A stretch of 64,000 bases of DNA from Combretum micranthum (Eukaryota; Streptophyta; Magnoliopsida; Myrtales; Combretaceae), in the NCBI GenBank assembly GCA_024138025.1, contig JAMXBD010001377.1, forward strand, positions 62,001 through 126,000. The letters run 5' to 3'. Each line of letters starts with the position of its first letter. Position 1 is the stretch's first letter. The translations under genes and the position numbers were made by a program. Under the pieces are notes generated by a model. The model was not told the origin of the DNA and ran no database searches. It worked only from the letters and a program-made list of their open reading frames with translations. Of the stretch, positions 13,627 to 26,074 are shown one piece after another.

Positions 13627-14550
13627 CTATGTGTGTGAATATTGATTGATCGCCTTAAATGATTATTAATTGTGGATAAGAAATTCCTTATAACTAAATT
13701 GATCATGCATATCACTTAGAATATCATGCCCACATTTTGCTACTACTCCTTAGCGTAGGACTAGAAAGGTAAGCTACCTAGTTATATTTTGAGAATTAAG
13801 ATGTTCGGGAATACGACCTCATGATATAGTTGAGCCAGATCGATCACTTTGGGTAAAGAATACCCAGGGACTAGTAGAACGTTGTTTGGAACCCCAAGAC
13901 ACGTGTGCAAAGGTCATTGGACCCATTCAAAGTGTTCCCTAACCCCGAATGGAGGGCATAAATCCTTTCTACATATGAATCTGGATAGTCATATGTATTT
14001 GTTTGATCATATAGTTGTTGCATTTCATATACTTGCTAATGGACTTTTTTGATTTATTTTTTATGAGTACTTTTGTGTAAGGAATATCTCACTAAGCTCG
14101 TTATGCTTACCCCTCAATAGATTTTTTATGTTTTCAGAATCATTGTTTTTGCACCCGAAGCCACCTTGTTTGTCCGAGTAGGATTTACGCTTTTGGGAAG
14201 CTTTTGGAGAAATTCTATTTGAAGACTTTAAAGTAGCTTTTCCTTTAAAATCTTTTGGTTATATTTATCTGTTAAGTAAGACTATGATATCTTGAGATTA
14301 TCTGGGGAATACCCCTATGATATTGTAAGACTATTGACCTTTAAGTTGTGAATATGAATGTTTAAGTATTTTCTTGGTTGCTATGTTTTTACTATCTTGA
14401 ACAACATATCTTATAGGTATCTCATATTGTTGTGAAAGTATGCCTTACACATGGTATCGATGCTTTTGCATGACTAAGGAATGTCATTCCTAAGCTTTAA
14501 TATCATATGCGACGGATTGTCATGTTTATGATACCCTATGGGGTGTGACA
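13627..14550 (+). mobile_element. F1-6 LTR, U5 part only (outermost of the left nest)
   Basis: This is the last 0.9 kb of a + strand F1 LTR ending GGGGTGTGACA at 14550. It contains the landmark sequence around ACCCCGAATGGAGGGCATAA (13941-13960) and the CTCACTAAGCTCGTTATGC stretch. Its central U5 resembles F1-8 and F1-12 (the ACTAGTAGAACG segment) rather than F1-1 or F1-10. It is the oldest layer of the left nest. Confidence 0.8.
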
Positions 14551-14935
14551 TTAAGACTTTGAGGTGCAACTCAAATCAAGCAAATTTCTGGTCTTCATTC
14601 AATCTTCATTGCTAATCAAGGTTAAGGCTCAACTTTTGGCGCGAGAGAGACTTCTCTTCAAATCTAAGGCTTGATCACCTCAAACATATGTCAAATGTCA
14701 TGTCAAGGGCAAATTTAGGGCACGACAAACCAATTTTGCTTGTTTGCCTTGACACTTTGGCCTCAACCAATGCTTTTGCGGGGTTAGACTTATTCTTTCA
14801 TCAAATATTGTTGCTGTTTTGCTCCAAATCTGATTCAAAACACTTTAGTTCTTCTTCTTTTGACTCAAGGAGCTGAAAAACAACAATTAAACATTAAAAC
14901 CGCCATATTCATAAGAATTCTTCCAAAAATATATC
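14551..14935. other. Unassigned host segment left of F1-7
   Basis: This 385-bp segment belongs to none of the LTR families recognised here. It is flanked by the end of F1-6 and by the degraded end of F1-7. No frame gives a recognisable protein. It and 51775-52168 were adjacent before F1-7 inserted, so it may be part of the same old gypsy element, but I see no integrase homology in it. Confidence 0.4.
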
Positions 14936-16296
14936 TATCATGTTCCAAAGGATACCCTAAACGTGATAGCTTACCACACTCAATATTAAAGCTTAAGTAT
15001 AACTATCTTAGTCATGCAAAAGCTTCGATACCAATTTTAAGGCGTCCTTTCACGATCTTAGAGAACCATACTTTGAAACAAGTAGCTTATAAAATATATG
15101 CATAATAGCGATTAAAAAAATCATAACATTACAACTTAGTTCTTAATATAAGGAGTCTTACAGAAAACAAAGGCGGCATACCCTCATCAAAATATACACT
15201 TCATACATTAGTTCTTCAAAAATAAATACAAAGGAGTTTTCTTCTGGGTCATGACTTCTTTCAAAAGCTTCTAGATGCCAAAAGGTCGTTACCTATGTAA
15301 AATATCCCTGGGCTTCAACCACAAAAAGGGGATCTGGAAAAGGTATCTAAGGGAGTGTAATCTTACTTGCTTAGTGAGAGATATTTCCATGATAATGCAC
15401 TCATTACAACAAATTTCAAACAAGTTAATTTAAGCAAACATATGTAATGCAACAAACACGTGAGCAATCAATACACATCATATTAAAAAAAATCATATAT
15501 TGTATGGATTTATGTGCTCCAGTCGAGATTAGGTGTTCCGAGCCCATATGACCAAAGTTCGCAAATAACAGATTTTGCAGTTCTTTTGGGCTACTGCTCG
15601 CCTTTAAAATGTAGTTCATCGGCTTCTACGTGCTAAAACAACAAAAATAGATTTCGGGCCCCTGCGTACCTTACTACCATACAGTTATCCCACCAAAGGT
15701 ATGTAATGAATGTAATGTAATGTAACTTACTTTGTGATATGCATGAGTTCATTTAATTAGATTCTTTTATCATACTAATAAATATCTTAGTGGCAATTAT
15801 AAAATTTGCAGACACTCCAATATAAATCTAAACAACCATTTGATTATCGATAACTCAGGCTTCGATATGCTTAGTATAATTTCAACCAATCGTATAAGGT
15901 ACATTCACTTTCTGATTTTTATCTTTTCCTATTCTAGTGCCACTATACTACAAGCAAAAATATAAGTATAGAATTTAAGGAAATAAATTCACTCCACCAT
16001 GGTGCGGGAAAGGTCCACTAATCAAAGTAATCATTGGGATAAGGAAAGTCGTCTCCACATCATCTAAACAAGAGAAATATCCAAAATAAGTATCTCATGG
16101 AAATTCTACTTTAACTTGCTAATTCTAGCTTACTATGTTCGTTAAAATTCAGATTGTGTGAAATTCCGACTTAAAATAGTCATAACTTGCTCATTTTAGC
16201 TCGAAATTTCACATATTATATGTCATTTTCGACCTACTCGAAAAAATCTATCTATTTATAAGGTTATTTTCAATCATATAAAGCCATTTGGGTTCC
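14936..16296 (-). mobile_element. F1-7 solo LTR, part 1 (U5 end)
   Basis: The U5 terminus is degraded (TATCATGTTCC where the family has TGTCATGCCCC). The rest aligns with F1 U5, including the conserved block at 16161-16255. It breaks at 16296 within the host sequence TTGGGTTCC, and GTTCC (16292-16296) is the left TSD of F1-8. It resumes at 37159-37302 and again at 49590-51774, giving a reconstructed length of about 3.68 kb. Outer TSDs are ATATC (14931-14935) and ACATC (51775-51779), one mismatch. Confidence 0.85.
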
Positions 16297-16302
16297 TGTC
16301 AT
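16297..16302 (-). mobile_element. F1-8 first six bases (TGTCAT)
   Basis: These six bases are the extreme U5 end of F1-8, cut off from the rest at 25641 by F2-1. GTCAT (16298-16302) doubles as the left TSD of F2-1 and is repeated at 25636-25640. The LTR edge is preceded by GTTCC, matched by GTTCC at 37159-37163 after the other end of F1-8. Confidence 0.85.
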
Positions 16303-17382
16303 TGTAATCCCCCCTAATTTTATGTAATCTAATTTTAGCAAATACTAAAAATGTAATATAGAATTATTTAGAATATTTGGAACGAGTAGTAAAAATCGCT
16401 CCAAAATTTTCTCGAATTAAAAATGTTAAAATGTGATTGAATTTGATTATAATTAGAAAGATTAGAATCTCTACCAATAAACATTTTGGAATACAAATTG
16501 TAACTTCAATGATTTCAAATAATTTATAAACAACGATAAACCAATCGTTAATATAAATTCCTGAATCATTTTTCCTTAAGTTCAATACTTAGAAAATAAA
16601 TCCTACGTTTGCTAAATAATGAAATAATAGTATTTAAGCTATTTCTAATATGTCAACTCTATTAAGGAGCACTAGAAAAAATACGTTGTTATTAACAAAT
16701 TAGTATAAATAACTCTCATTTAGTAAAACATAATATTTGGTAAAATAATCAATAGTCCAATAAGAAATCATAGCTAACCTTAAATTTAAATCACAATAAA
16801 AGACGATTAAAGTTTTAGAACCTACAAGTTATAAAAATATAGACTAAAGATAAATCACTAGAATTACAAAATATACGATAAGATAAAAAAATAGATTGAT
16901 ATCTAAGAATATAGATCTTAAATAAATAATTAAATTACAATAATATTCTAATTAAAAGATTTAGAGATTTTAGAAATTAAAATCCTAAGTTGTCAATGTA
17001 ACCTTCAATAATTTTCATAATTAGAAAATAAACAAATTAGCAAATGTGAAACTAATATCAAATATATGATTCAACAAAAATCTTTGAATAGATCTATGAA
17101 TCGTAATAAACCCATTCTTAGTTTGAAAAACCCGAATAAAAATTTCTTTAACCTTAATAGATACCAAAAACGAGATTTCGTATCTTGAACTGATAATTCA
17201 AGGTATATTTAGAAGTAGTCCTAAATTTCAAACCCGATAAAATATAATTTAGTAATAGAACTTATTGGCATAAATGATAATCCAAAGATGAACTACTAGT
17301 ATTATAAATATGTAGTAGATATTAATATAGATCACTAAACACAAGTCTATATCTCAAATAAAAATTTCAAACACACTGTTAT
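16303..17382 (+). mobile_element. F2-1 LTR, part 1 (5' end)
   Basis: This starts TGTAATCCCCCC at 16303 and runs through very AT-rich U3 with no coding signal. It is interrupted at 17382 by F1-9, with GTTAT at 17378-17382 as that insertion's TSD. It resumes at 21049 and ends at 25635. The reconstructed length is about 5.66 kb with TSD GTCAT on both sides. It is longer than most plant LTRs. Confidence 0.83.
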
Positions 17383-18626
17383 TGTCACGCCCCAATGGGT
17401 ACCCTAAATGTGACAGTCCACCACACTCAATATTAAAGCTTAAGTATGACAACCTTAGCCATTCCCAAAAGCTTTTTTATTAAGTGTAAGGCGTACTTTC
17501 ACAACTTTAGAGGACCATATATGGAATTATGAAGCTTAAGGAGATATAGAAACATATTAAGAAAAGAGGATTCACAATAATTATTCATTCATGGCAAAGA
17601 CTTTACAAACTTAGGGACAACTCCCTAAATTACTAATCTATTATATAAATATTTGCATGCTAATACTATGCTACACTATACCCAAGTTTCTAATGTTCAA
17701 GAGAGATTACCTGCCCGCATGGTCCACGTGGCCTTAACCATAAGTACGGGAACTGCAAAAGATATCTATTGGGGTATAAGCTAATAGGCTTAGTGAGAAC
17801 TATTTCCATAAATAACTTCTTGTAACAAGATTCAAACAAGTTGATTTAATCAAACAAATGTAATGCACAAGCACGTGGGCAAACAAGCATATAGTTTTCC
17901 GGGAACTATATGTTGAATGGATTTACGCCCTCCATTCGGGGTTTGGTGATACGTAACCTCAATTCAAGTAGATTTAATTAAAAAGTTTTCTTGCTCACGA
18001 GCACACATCGTCGAGCATTCCGAATCTACTTGATTGACCTTGCTTTCGGATCTACCGCCAAGCATATTCCATTAAGCCGCCAAGCAATCGCTTTCGGATC
18101 TCCCGCCAAGTGTTGCTTTCGACATGAGCTTACTATCCTTCTCACCCAAGGATAATAACCCAACCATGCAATGTGACTCACTTCGTGGTATGCATGAGTT
18201 CATTAATTTATAAAGTCATAACATAATTATTTTCAACTTTATGGCGATCAAGGAATTTCACACAAATCAATATTAAACTAAAACAATCACTTAGAACAAT
18301 TCTGGCTTCGATATTCTTAGGATTCTTTCAAGGAATTATTTTACATGCATATCGGTTTATCTTTTCCTAACTCTAGTGCAACTAATTTACAAGCACAACA
18401 AGTGTAGCATTTAATGGAAATAAACTCACGATGCCATTGTCGTCTATTCCTCTAAGCGGATGAGTCGTTCACACACTCCACTTAATCGTAATAATCCTCG
18501 GGGTAAAGGAATCCTTTCTCGGGGTCACCTAGCCAAAGAAAATACCCACAATGAGTTTTTCTTGATGATTTTCTTGAATTTTGACAAAACAATGTCAAAG
18601 AACGTCAAAGTTCGTATGAAAGAACG

Positions 18627-18720
18627 TTCCAACTTAAAATGGCCATAACTTGGTCATTTTAACTCGGAATCGCGCATATAATATACCGATTTCTACCTAC
18701 TCGAAAAGATCTACCCATTT
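18627..18720 (-). other. Conserved ~95-bp F1 block (copy in F1-9)
   Basis: A well-preserved copy with AAAATGGCCATAACTTGG, AACTCGGAATC, TATAATATACC and TTTCTACCTACTCGAAAAG. The neighbouring sequence on both sides differs far more between copies. Confidence 0.6.
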
Positions 18721-20219
18721 CCGAAATTATATCCAACAAACAAGGCCATATAGGCTCTGAAAAAGTAGTGACAAAATTCACCACGGATTTCCAAGTAAAA
18801 ACAACTTTGGTTCAAGGAATCAAAATTGTTTGATAAATACTTAGTTATCTATATAGTTGAAAAATTCTCTTTTTTATAACTATATAACTCATATTTAAGC
18901 ATGCTCAAGTGTCTTGTTGTCCAATTATTTTTCTTAGGTAAAACAATGTCGGGTTGAAGCTTTTCGGAAATTGTTTTTGTAAATTTCTTTGAAATGAATA
19001 CCTTGTTTTCTTTATTTTCTAAAAACGTTTTATGTTGGTTTTATTTATCTTTTTCTAAGTGACCTTTGAAAATAAAATTTTCTACTTTCTAAGTTACATT
19101 AATACTATATTTGAAGTTTTCTAGGAAATATGCTATTCTTCATTTTTCTTGTGTAAATTCCTTTGTTTACTTGTTTTGCAAAAATCCTTACTTGATATTT
19201 CTCATTCTTTTTCTCATGTCTCATATTTTTCAAAAATAATCATCCATGCATGAAAATTTGTTTTCTTCATAAAAACAATGTGGAACAATTAAGGACTTTT
19301 TGTAGAAAAACTAATTTCTATAATCTTATTAACTTCTTCTTGTAACTTGAAAAGAAATAACTTTATTATTTTCAAACCATAAATTTTCTTTGCCTATTTG
19401 TTTGCAAAGGTCTTTACTTAAAAATTTCCTTAGTCATTCATCTTATTTTCTTTCTTATGAAAAGAACCATTTTTGTCAACAAAATATTTTCTTTTGAAAA
19501 ACAAGGTGGAATAATAAGGATCTAAGTGGCTTTTTAAAGTAAAAGTAGTTTATAAAATTATAGTGAGTTCTTTTTGTAACATGAAAAGGAATGAGTTTAT
19601 TTTTGTTATCTTATATATTTTATGCTTCATAAACTTATTTTCAAGTGACAAAAATCCTTCTTTTGTTTAATTATCTTTAGAAAATAAAATTTTTGGACAA
19701 CAATCTAAATGAACATGATTATGAGATAATAATAACCAAAATAACATAAAGCATAATAATAAAGTCAAGTATTGGAGTCTTAGCTTTTTCAAGGCTCCCG
19801 GGACTAAGAAGTAAACTAGTCCCATAATGAAATAAAATGAAAGGAAAAAAAACTTGTTTTGACTTGATGAGGACAAGTCTAGACTAGAGACTAGTCTTAA
19901 AAACACTCGGAATAAATAAAATGCATTGAAGTAAATAAATTGCATGAAAGGTAAATAAATTGCAAGATCATGAGCTTATATGCTCTAAATAGTATATATA
20001 GCTATATAGATATAGTAGATAGTTATGAACATAAAAGAAACATAAATGATCATAAGAGAAACATAAATGAATATAAAAAAACATGAACATAAAGGAATTA
20101 TGTTATGGACAAAAACAAAGTATGAACCTATTGTTGCTTTCTTAACCTTCATGGTTTTAGAAAACACACATTAAGTTCATACTAAGTAGATGAACATGGA
20201 AACTTCTTGAAGAATTTTT

Positions 20220-20348
20220 ACCTAAAGGAATGAGCTAAAGAGAACTTCTTGAAAGAACTTCTTGGAGAGAAATTCTTGAGAGATTTTGAGAGAGTAATTT
20301 TAGTGTAGAAGTGGTGTGAAAGAAGTGAAAGAGAAGGGGGTATTTATA
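20220..20348 (-). promoter_or_regulatory. F1-9 TATA box to donor-like motif
   Basis: TATTTATA at 20341-20348 on the - strand. TTTAGGTAAAAA with its GT at 20221-20220 follows at about 121 bp. U3 is short class. Confidence 0.62.
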
Positions 20349-22387
20349 GGAAATTGAGGAGTGATTTTTGTGTGATTAAAATAAAGTGAAATTAAAACAA
20401 ATTGAGGGCATTGAGAGAGGGGGGCGCCGGCCATGCATGGGAGGGGTGTTTTGTTTTATTTTTTTTTTGACTTTTTGAAGAAATAAAAGATGTAATATGT
20501 AAGGTAGATATAATATAAAGTTATGGGAAAGGTAAAAAGTTAAGATTATAGGTTTTGAGTGTAAGAATAGGTGTAAGAAAAAGTAGAGATAAAAGAATAG
20601 TGTAGAATAGTAATGAATAGTGTAATGTAAAGTAGATATGACAATTAAAGTACCGGTAGTAAGAAAATACGCGTATAATAGCTATATCTGTTATTTTTAC
20701 TTACCGAAAAATTACGAAACTGATATTTTTGGAAAACTTATATTTTTACGAGTCTAACGGTGTATTCGGAATATTTTTACTATTCCGGCTTCCGGACACG
20801 TTTTTCGAGAACTGTGTCCGATCGGGTTCGAAGGACACCCGAATTTCACGAAACTGAAATTTTTATAAAACCTATGGTTATTACGAACTATTTTAGCTAA
20901 TATCCAACTTCGTTTTCAGGGCCAAGAAAACGGCAATGCCGGATTTAGTTGGATACGGTAAACTAGGGTTTTGTTGACCTTTAGGGTTCCGTTTGACTTC
21001 CGGTTTAGGGTTTTATGCTAAACCGATTCCGAAAATTTAGGGTTTACAGTTATACTTATTAGGGAATTCTGAATTCATTAAGACTTAGTTCCTAATTCGA
21101 TTTATTGGACTTGAAAAATTTAATCGCGTGAGTTAAAATACTAAAAATAATTAATCGTGTAAACTTTAAACTAAAAATTTGAATATATAAATAATCTAGA
21201 GTTTTTCTAGTAAATTATATAAATTTATCTAGATAAAACTCATACGTAACGGTTATAGATATATGTTTATAACATAATATTAGTAAAAATATTTTAGTTA
21301 ATTACTATTAATCAACTAATAAACAAACCAAACAAAAAAAAAATGAAAACCGAACTTTGAAGCAAATCACGAACAGTCTTCACGCTAGAGGAATCCTTCA
21401 TGTTGGAAAATGCGTCATGGAACAAAGGACAACAAATTTGAAATCATGGCCAAAGTCCACGCATCAGCAAATCCACAATTCTCAGTTGGAACAAAGGAGA
21501 CTTCAAGTTGCAGGAGTTTCACGTGGACAGGGGCACAGTACAGCAGCAGGGGAGAAATTCTTCAACTTTCACGTAGTTTGATCCAAATTTAAGCTCCGGA
21601 ATTCAACTTGAAAATGACCTTCAAACCAATCAAATGATTCGAGCTTGGATCCTTATTAAATCAAGAAGAAAATCTACTCATATTTACAAGTTGAAGTAGC
21701 TCCATTCCAACGTGAAAACTGCAGCAAAGAGGGAACAAAACAATATTTTAACTTTGCTTAGTTGAGTCGTTTTTTTTTTTTTTACTAAATGAGCACCAAT
21801 TAAAAACCTTTAAATGCACACTTCAAACACCAATTATTGGCTAGAAAACAACAAGAGAAATCTGATAAAAAAATCCATGCCAACTAAGGTGGAAAAAAAA
21901 AAACTGCAGCAGACACTTGAATATTTGGCCTCTGTTTTCACACGAATTTTAACCTGATTTTTGTGCAACTTGAGCTCCAAATTTACACCTATAAAATGAC
22001 CTTAATTAACTAGCAAACAAATACAATTAATTCCCCTAAAAAACAACCACAATTTTTGTACAAATTCATCAAAAATAGTCTTTAAATTCGCACCACAAAT
22101 CCCACCCGAGAACAATAGCTGGAACATGATCTATAGCCCTTCATTTGCTCCGATTTTTCTCAACCATTTTGTACTTCAAATAAACCACTATTTAATAGCC
22201 TTAATTAACTAGAAAATAAACCCCATAAATATCCTTTAAACAACTACAAAAATCTATCAAAAAAGAATATAAAAAAAAATTGTCATCCAACACAGTTGGT
22301 TTTCTATCCGAGATTTACAGCTACAAACACATATTTTTCCAAGTCTAAAACACCCTCTCTTGTACCTAAATCTTATCCTAACATTAG

Positions 22388-22399
22388 TATATATATATA
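22388..22399 (+). promoter_or_regulatory. F2-1 TATA-like box
   Basis: TATATATATATA, followed by a pyrimidine-containing leader with many CAAA and CCAAA runs. F2-2 has the corresponding TATATATA at about 62904-62912 on the opposite strand. Promoter function is inferred. Confidence 0.45.
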
Positions 22400-23589
22400 G
22401 GCTTAAGTTGGCTACAAAACCAACTCAAAATCTCCCCAAACACAATCCAAAAATTTTCCCCAAATAGCCACCACGAATTTCATATATCCATCTTCTTTGC
22501 TCACTTGTTCAACCTTGTTTAAACACTTCAAAATAAAAGTGTATCCCTTGTTTTTACCTTATGGCATTATCTAAACATCAATCCTTAACAAACACAATCA
22601 AAACCCCACTTTAACTAACCCAAACAACATAAAAAACCAAGCTAAATAGCCTTGGTTTACCATAGACCCAAGTTGGATTCTAAGCTTAACAAGGTAAGAA
22701 AACAAAACCAATATATATGCTAGTTGGCTAGATTAATTTTTCCTTAGTTACTCATCTTCTTACCTTACTCTTTAGATCATTATTTTCATCAAGAATGAGG
22801 AGCTAAATTCATTCTAGCATCCAACCAAGGTAAGGATCATATTAAGTTTAAGTGTTCATTATGTTTGATCTTTAGAAATTGACTTATAAATTTATCAAAA
22901 TTGATATAATAGTATATTGATGATAGTTAGACTATTTAGGATATAAATATATCAACTTAAAGATTTTTAAGTGTGGAAATTCAAATCCTAGAAAGGAAAA
23001 ACTGAAACCATACCTAAACTATAACAAACTAAGTTGAACCTTAGATAACTTATGTAAATCCCTAGGAAGATTGAATAAACTGTATTGATGTGTTTATTAT
23101 AAGCAAAACATGACCCCACCAATGGAAAGAACATGACAAATCCTATGAAATCGACTATTTATTTGTTAAAAATGGATAAGAAAAGAATTAGATATTGCAA
23201 AAACAAAAATTGGATTATTGTTGCCAGATTTGTATGAATAGAGCGAATTGTTCTTGCATTTTTTGCCCCCTTAATGACCTTGTTTAATGAAAAAAAACCC
23301 TATCAATGGATTGTACTCGGAAAATACTATGAAAATGACTATTTATTCATAAAAAAATGGACTAGAAATGAGTTAGATATCACAAAAACAAAGTTAAGAT
23401 AAAACTGTCATGATTCATCCGAAAATTGCAGACTTGATTTATGAATTTAAAAACCTTACATGTTTCTTTTCTTGAAAATAACACCACTACTAGAAAGTAC
23501 TCGAAGAGTACTATCAAATCGACTTTTTATACAATGAAATCGGATTTAAAATAAATAAGAAATCGCAAACTAGAAAATCACTAAGTTTT

Positions 23590-23900
23590 CACTCTTAATA
23601 AACCAATGTTAATGTTAATGTTATTCCTATCAATATGATTATGATTATTACTACTGACTATAGTATTTAGTATTATTAATATTTTCATCACGAGTCATTA
23701 TGATTATTAATACTGTTATTTTTACGTTAAGGTCGCTATATTTATATTATCAACAATTATATTATTATTTTTGTCAATAATATTATTATTTACTAAAAGT
23801 CTGAAAATTGTTGTTGCTATTATTATACTTGTATTTATTATTAATATTGATATTAACATTTCAAAACTAATATTACTGATAATATCATATTATTAAACTT
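23590..23900. repeat. ATT/TTA low-complexity tract in F2-1
   Basis: A run dominated by ATTATT, TTAATG and TATTAT triplets, imperfect and without a fixed unit. The counterpart in F2-2 lies at about 61080-61380. It is probably replication slippage in an AT-rich LTR. Confidence 0.6.
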
Positions 23901-25635
23901 AGCTTATTTTGCAATAAAAATGAAATTGAAGTATAATAAAAATTTGGTACATCTAAACTCCATAGACATACAATTTTATAATTTTTGAAAGATATAGATA
24001 CTAGGACATATCCTTAAATAAATAAAAATATTAATTTAAGAGATAGATGAGGTTACAAGGCAAAGAATTAATAAACAAAATTCTTCTACTAAAAGCAGTA
24101 GGACTTAAGGAAAAGACAAACCCCCTAAATAAAAATAGATAGCAATTAAGATCGAGAGAAACAAAATGAAAATAAATAACAGATAAATATTCTTTACTAT
24201 AAGGATTAAAACCTTAATAAAAATTGTATCAAATACCGATACGGAATAATTAGATACCTATAAGGATTCAATTAAATTATTGAACAACACAATAATTAAT
24301 ATAACGAACTTAGCCTAATATCACGATTGAGATATGCACCTTTAATTCTAGGAAGACTTCTCTTACAGAAACGATCTAATAATGAATCTCTGTTATTTCC
24401 TTTCATAGGAAAATAGATCAATTTCCGGACTTCCGGTAGCTTATACAATGATTTAGCAAGGACCACAGGTGAGTTACTTAACTTTATCACATTGTTTGTG
24501 CTTGTAGTATAGTTGCATTTGGAATAATATATATTCAATTGATATGCATACGGGATTGGGGATAATGCATGATGCGTGGTGTATGATTGAATGACAAATT
24601 ACCATAATATAAGTGATAATTCTATTGTATGATAAATGTTGTATGAAGCATGTTGATGATTGTCTGTAAATCGTATGATCACCTTAAACTTAATTAACAA
24701 CTACTGGTGCTATAAATGAAATGGACATGCATCACATGATTTGCATAAACTACATTTGAAGATAGGGCAGCCTACTATGTGTTAGTATTTCGGTTCTTTG
24801 GTAATGCTTGGTTTTTCTAGGCAAGAGGTTATTAGTTCTACGCAAGATTACCTTTATTCGATCCATAGGAACTAACTGGTAATGAAGGACGCCGCCTATG
24901 GTATCGTTATGAAATGACTAATACTTAGTGGATTTTCTAAGGCTTAAAATAGGAATTGAGTGCCTAAAGTATAAAGAGATAACTACAATGAGGATCGTGG
25001 CTTTCTTGTATACTTAGTCTCTCTTGGGTAGGTGGGCCATAGTATCGTGTTCCTTCAACCCCGATGAGAGGGCGTAAATCTCCATCCTGCTTTGGATTCT
25101 AGATCATCCAAGCTTGTAATGTGCATATGATCGATTGTTGCATTGCATATAATTGATAATTATACTTGTTTGTTATTGGTTGATGTGTGGTCTGGTCAGG
25201 TTATCTCACTAAGCCCGTGGTTCGCTTATCCCTCCCTCCCCTCCCTTCCCAATAGTTTTTGTGCAGGATTAATACTAGCTGGGATTGAGCTAGGAATGTG
25301 TGAAGAGAGCTTCTCCAATAAACTCTATTGAAGATAGAGTTATAGGATATGGTAAACTTAGAATGTAAATTAGATAAATTTTGAAATTTGTAAGTTGTAG
25401 TTTGAAACCCATTTTCACCATTTGGTAGGGGATATCGATTCTCTGCGATCTTGGTAGAAATTGGAAATTTGGATTCTATTGTTGAAATCCAGTAATATAA
25501 TATATCGTTTATATGATAAATATTGATAAATAAATAGAGTCTTGTACACTCTGACTTACAAGATGGCTCTCATATGAACACGTGATATGATAGCTTTAGA
25601 TTTATTTTACTAGGCCCCCATTTTGAGGTGTGACA

Positions 25636-26074
25636 GTCATACCCCAATGGGTATCCTAAACTTGACAGCCCACCGTACACAATATTAAAACTCGAAAATA
25701 ACTACCTTAGTCACTCGAAAGCTTTCATATTGGCACAAGACATACGTTCATAATAAAAGGAGACTAGTGGAGTTATGCATTTTAAGATAGTGGTGGCGGA
25801 ACATTCAAGGCAATACTATTATCATTTATCAAAATAAAATGTCTTACATCTCCTACGGGCATTCACCTGATAAATCTCCATAGTAACATAGTCTTAATAA
25901 GATAAATAATTAAACCTGAAAGATTTTTGAAGGAAATTTAATTTAAAGTCTTCAAAATAGAATCCCTCTAAAAGCTCCTAAAAAACGTAGGTTCTACTCA
26001 GATGGTCAGGGTGGTCTCGGGTACAAAAACAATAATCCTGCAACATCATAAACATATTTTGGGGGGGTGGGGGT
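25636..26074 (-). mobile_element. F1-8 solo LTR, part 2
   Basis: GTCAT (25636-25640) is the duplicated target of F2-1. From 25641 (ACCCCAATGGG) the - strand F1 U5 end continues directly from 16302. The segment ends in a G-rich stretch (26061-26073, seven G, T, five G) where F1-10 was inserted. F1-8 resumes at 29416. Confidence 0.83.

Larger units (their letters stand above)
17383..21048 (-). mobile_element. F1-9: complete solo LTR, 3666 bp, TSD GTTAT
   Basis: The edges are TGTCACGCCCC (17383) and GGGTTTACA (21048), with identical GTTAT at 17378-17382 and 21049-21053. It inserted in F2-1, which is in F1-8, which is in F1-7, so it is the fourth nesting level. U3 is 700 bp (short class). Its central U5 (17950-18150) carries an unusual segment with GCTTTCGGATCT and CCGCCAAGC repeated, not seen in the other copies. 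Confidence 0.92.
21049..25635 (+). mobile_element. F2-1 LTR, part 2 to its 3' end
   Basis: The continuation of F2-1 after F1-9. It has a TATA-like run at 22388-22399, donor-like AAGGTAAGA around 22691 and AAGGTAAGG around 22828, an ATT-rich low-complexity zone (23590-23900), and a U5 that shares landmarks with F1: TTGTGCTTGTAGTATAGTTGCA, AGGGCGTAAATC and CTCACTAAGCCCG. It ends TTTTGAGGTGTGACA at 25635, followed by TSD GTCAT. No protein is encoded. F2-2 at 59415 onward is a second copy on the other strand. Confidence 0.83.

Noticed and set aside
21357..21592. Two overlapping frames of 60-74 codons
   Set aside because: They are in the F2-1 U3, and the sequence near the right edge of the window (F2-2) does not keep the frame.
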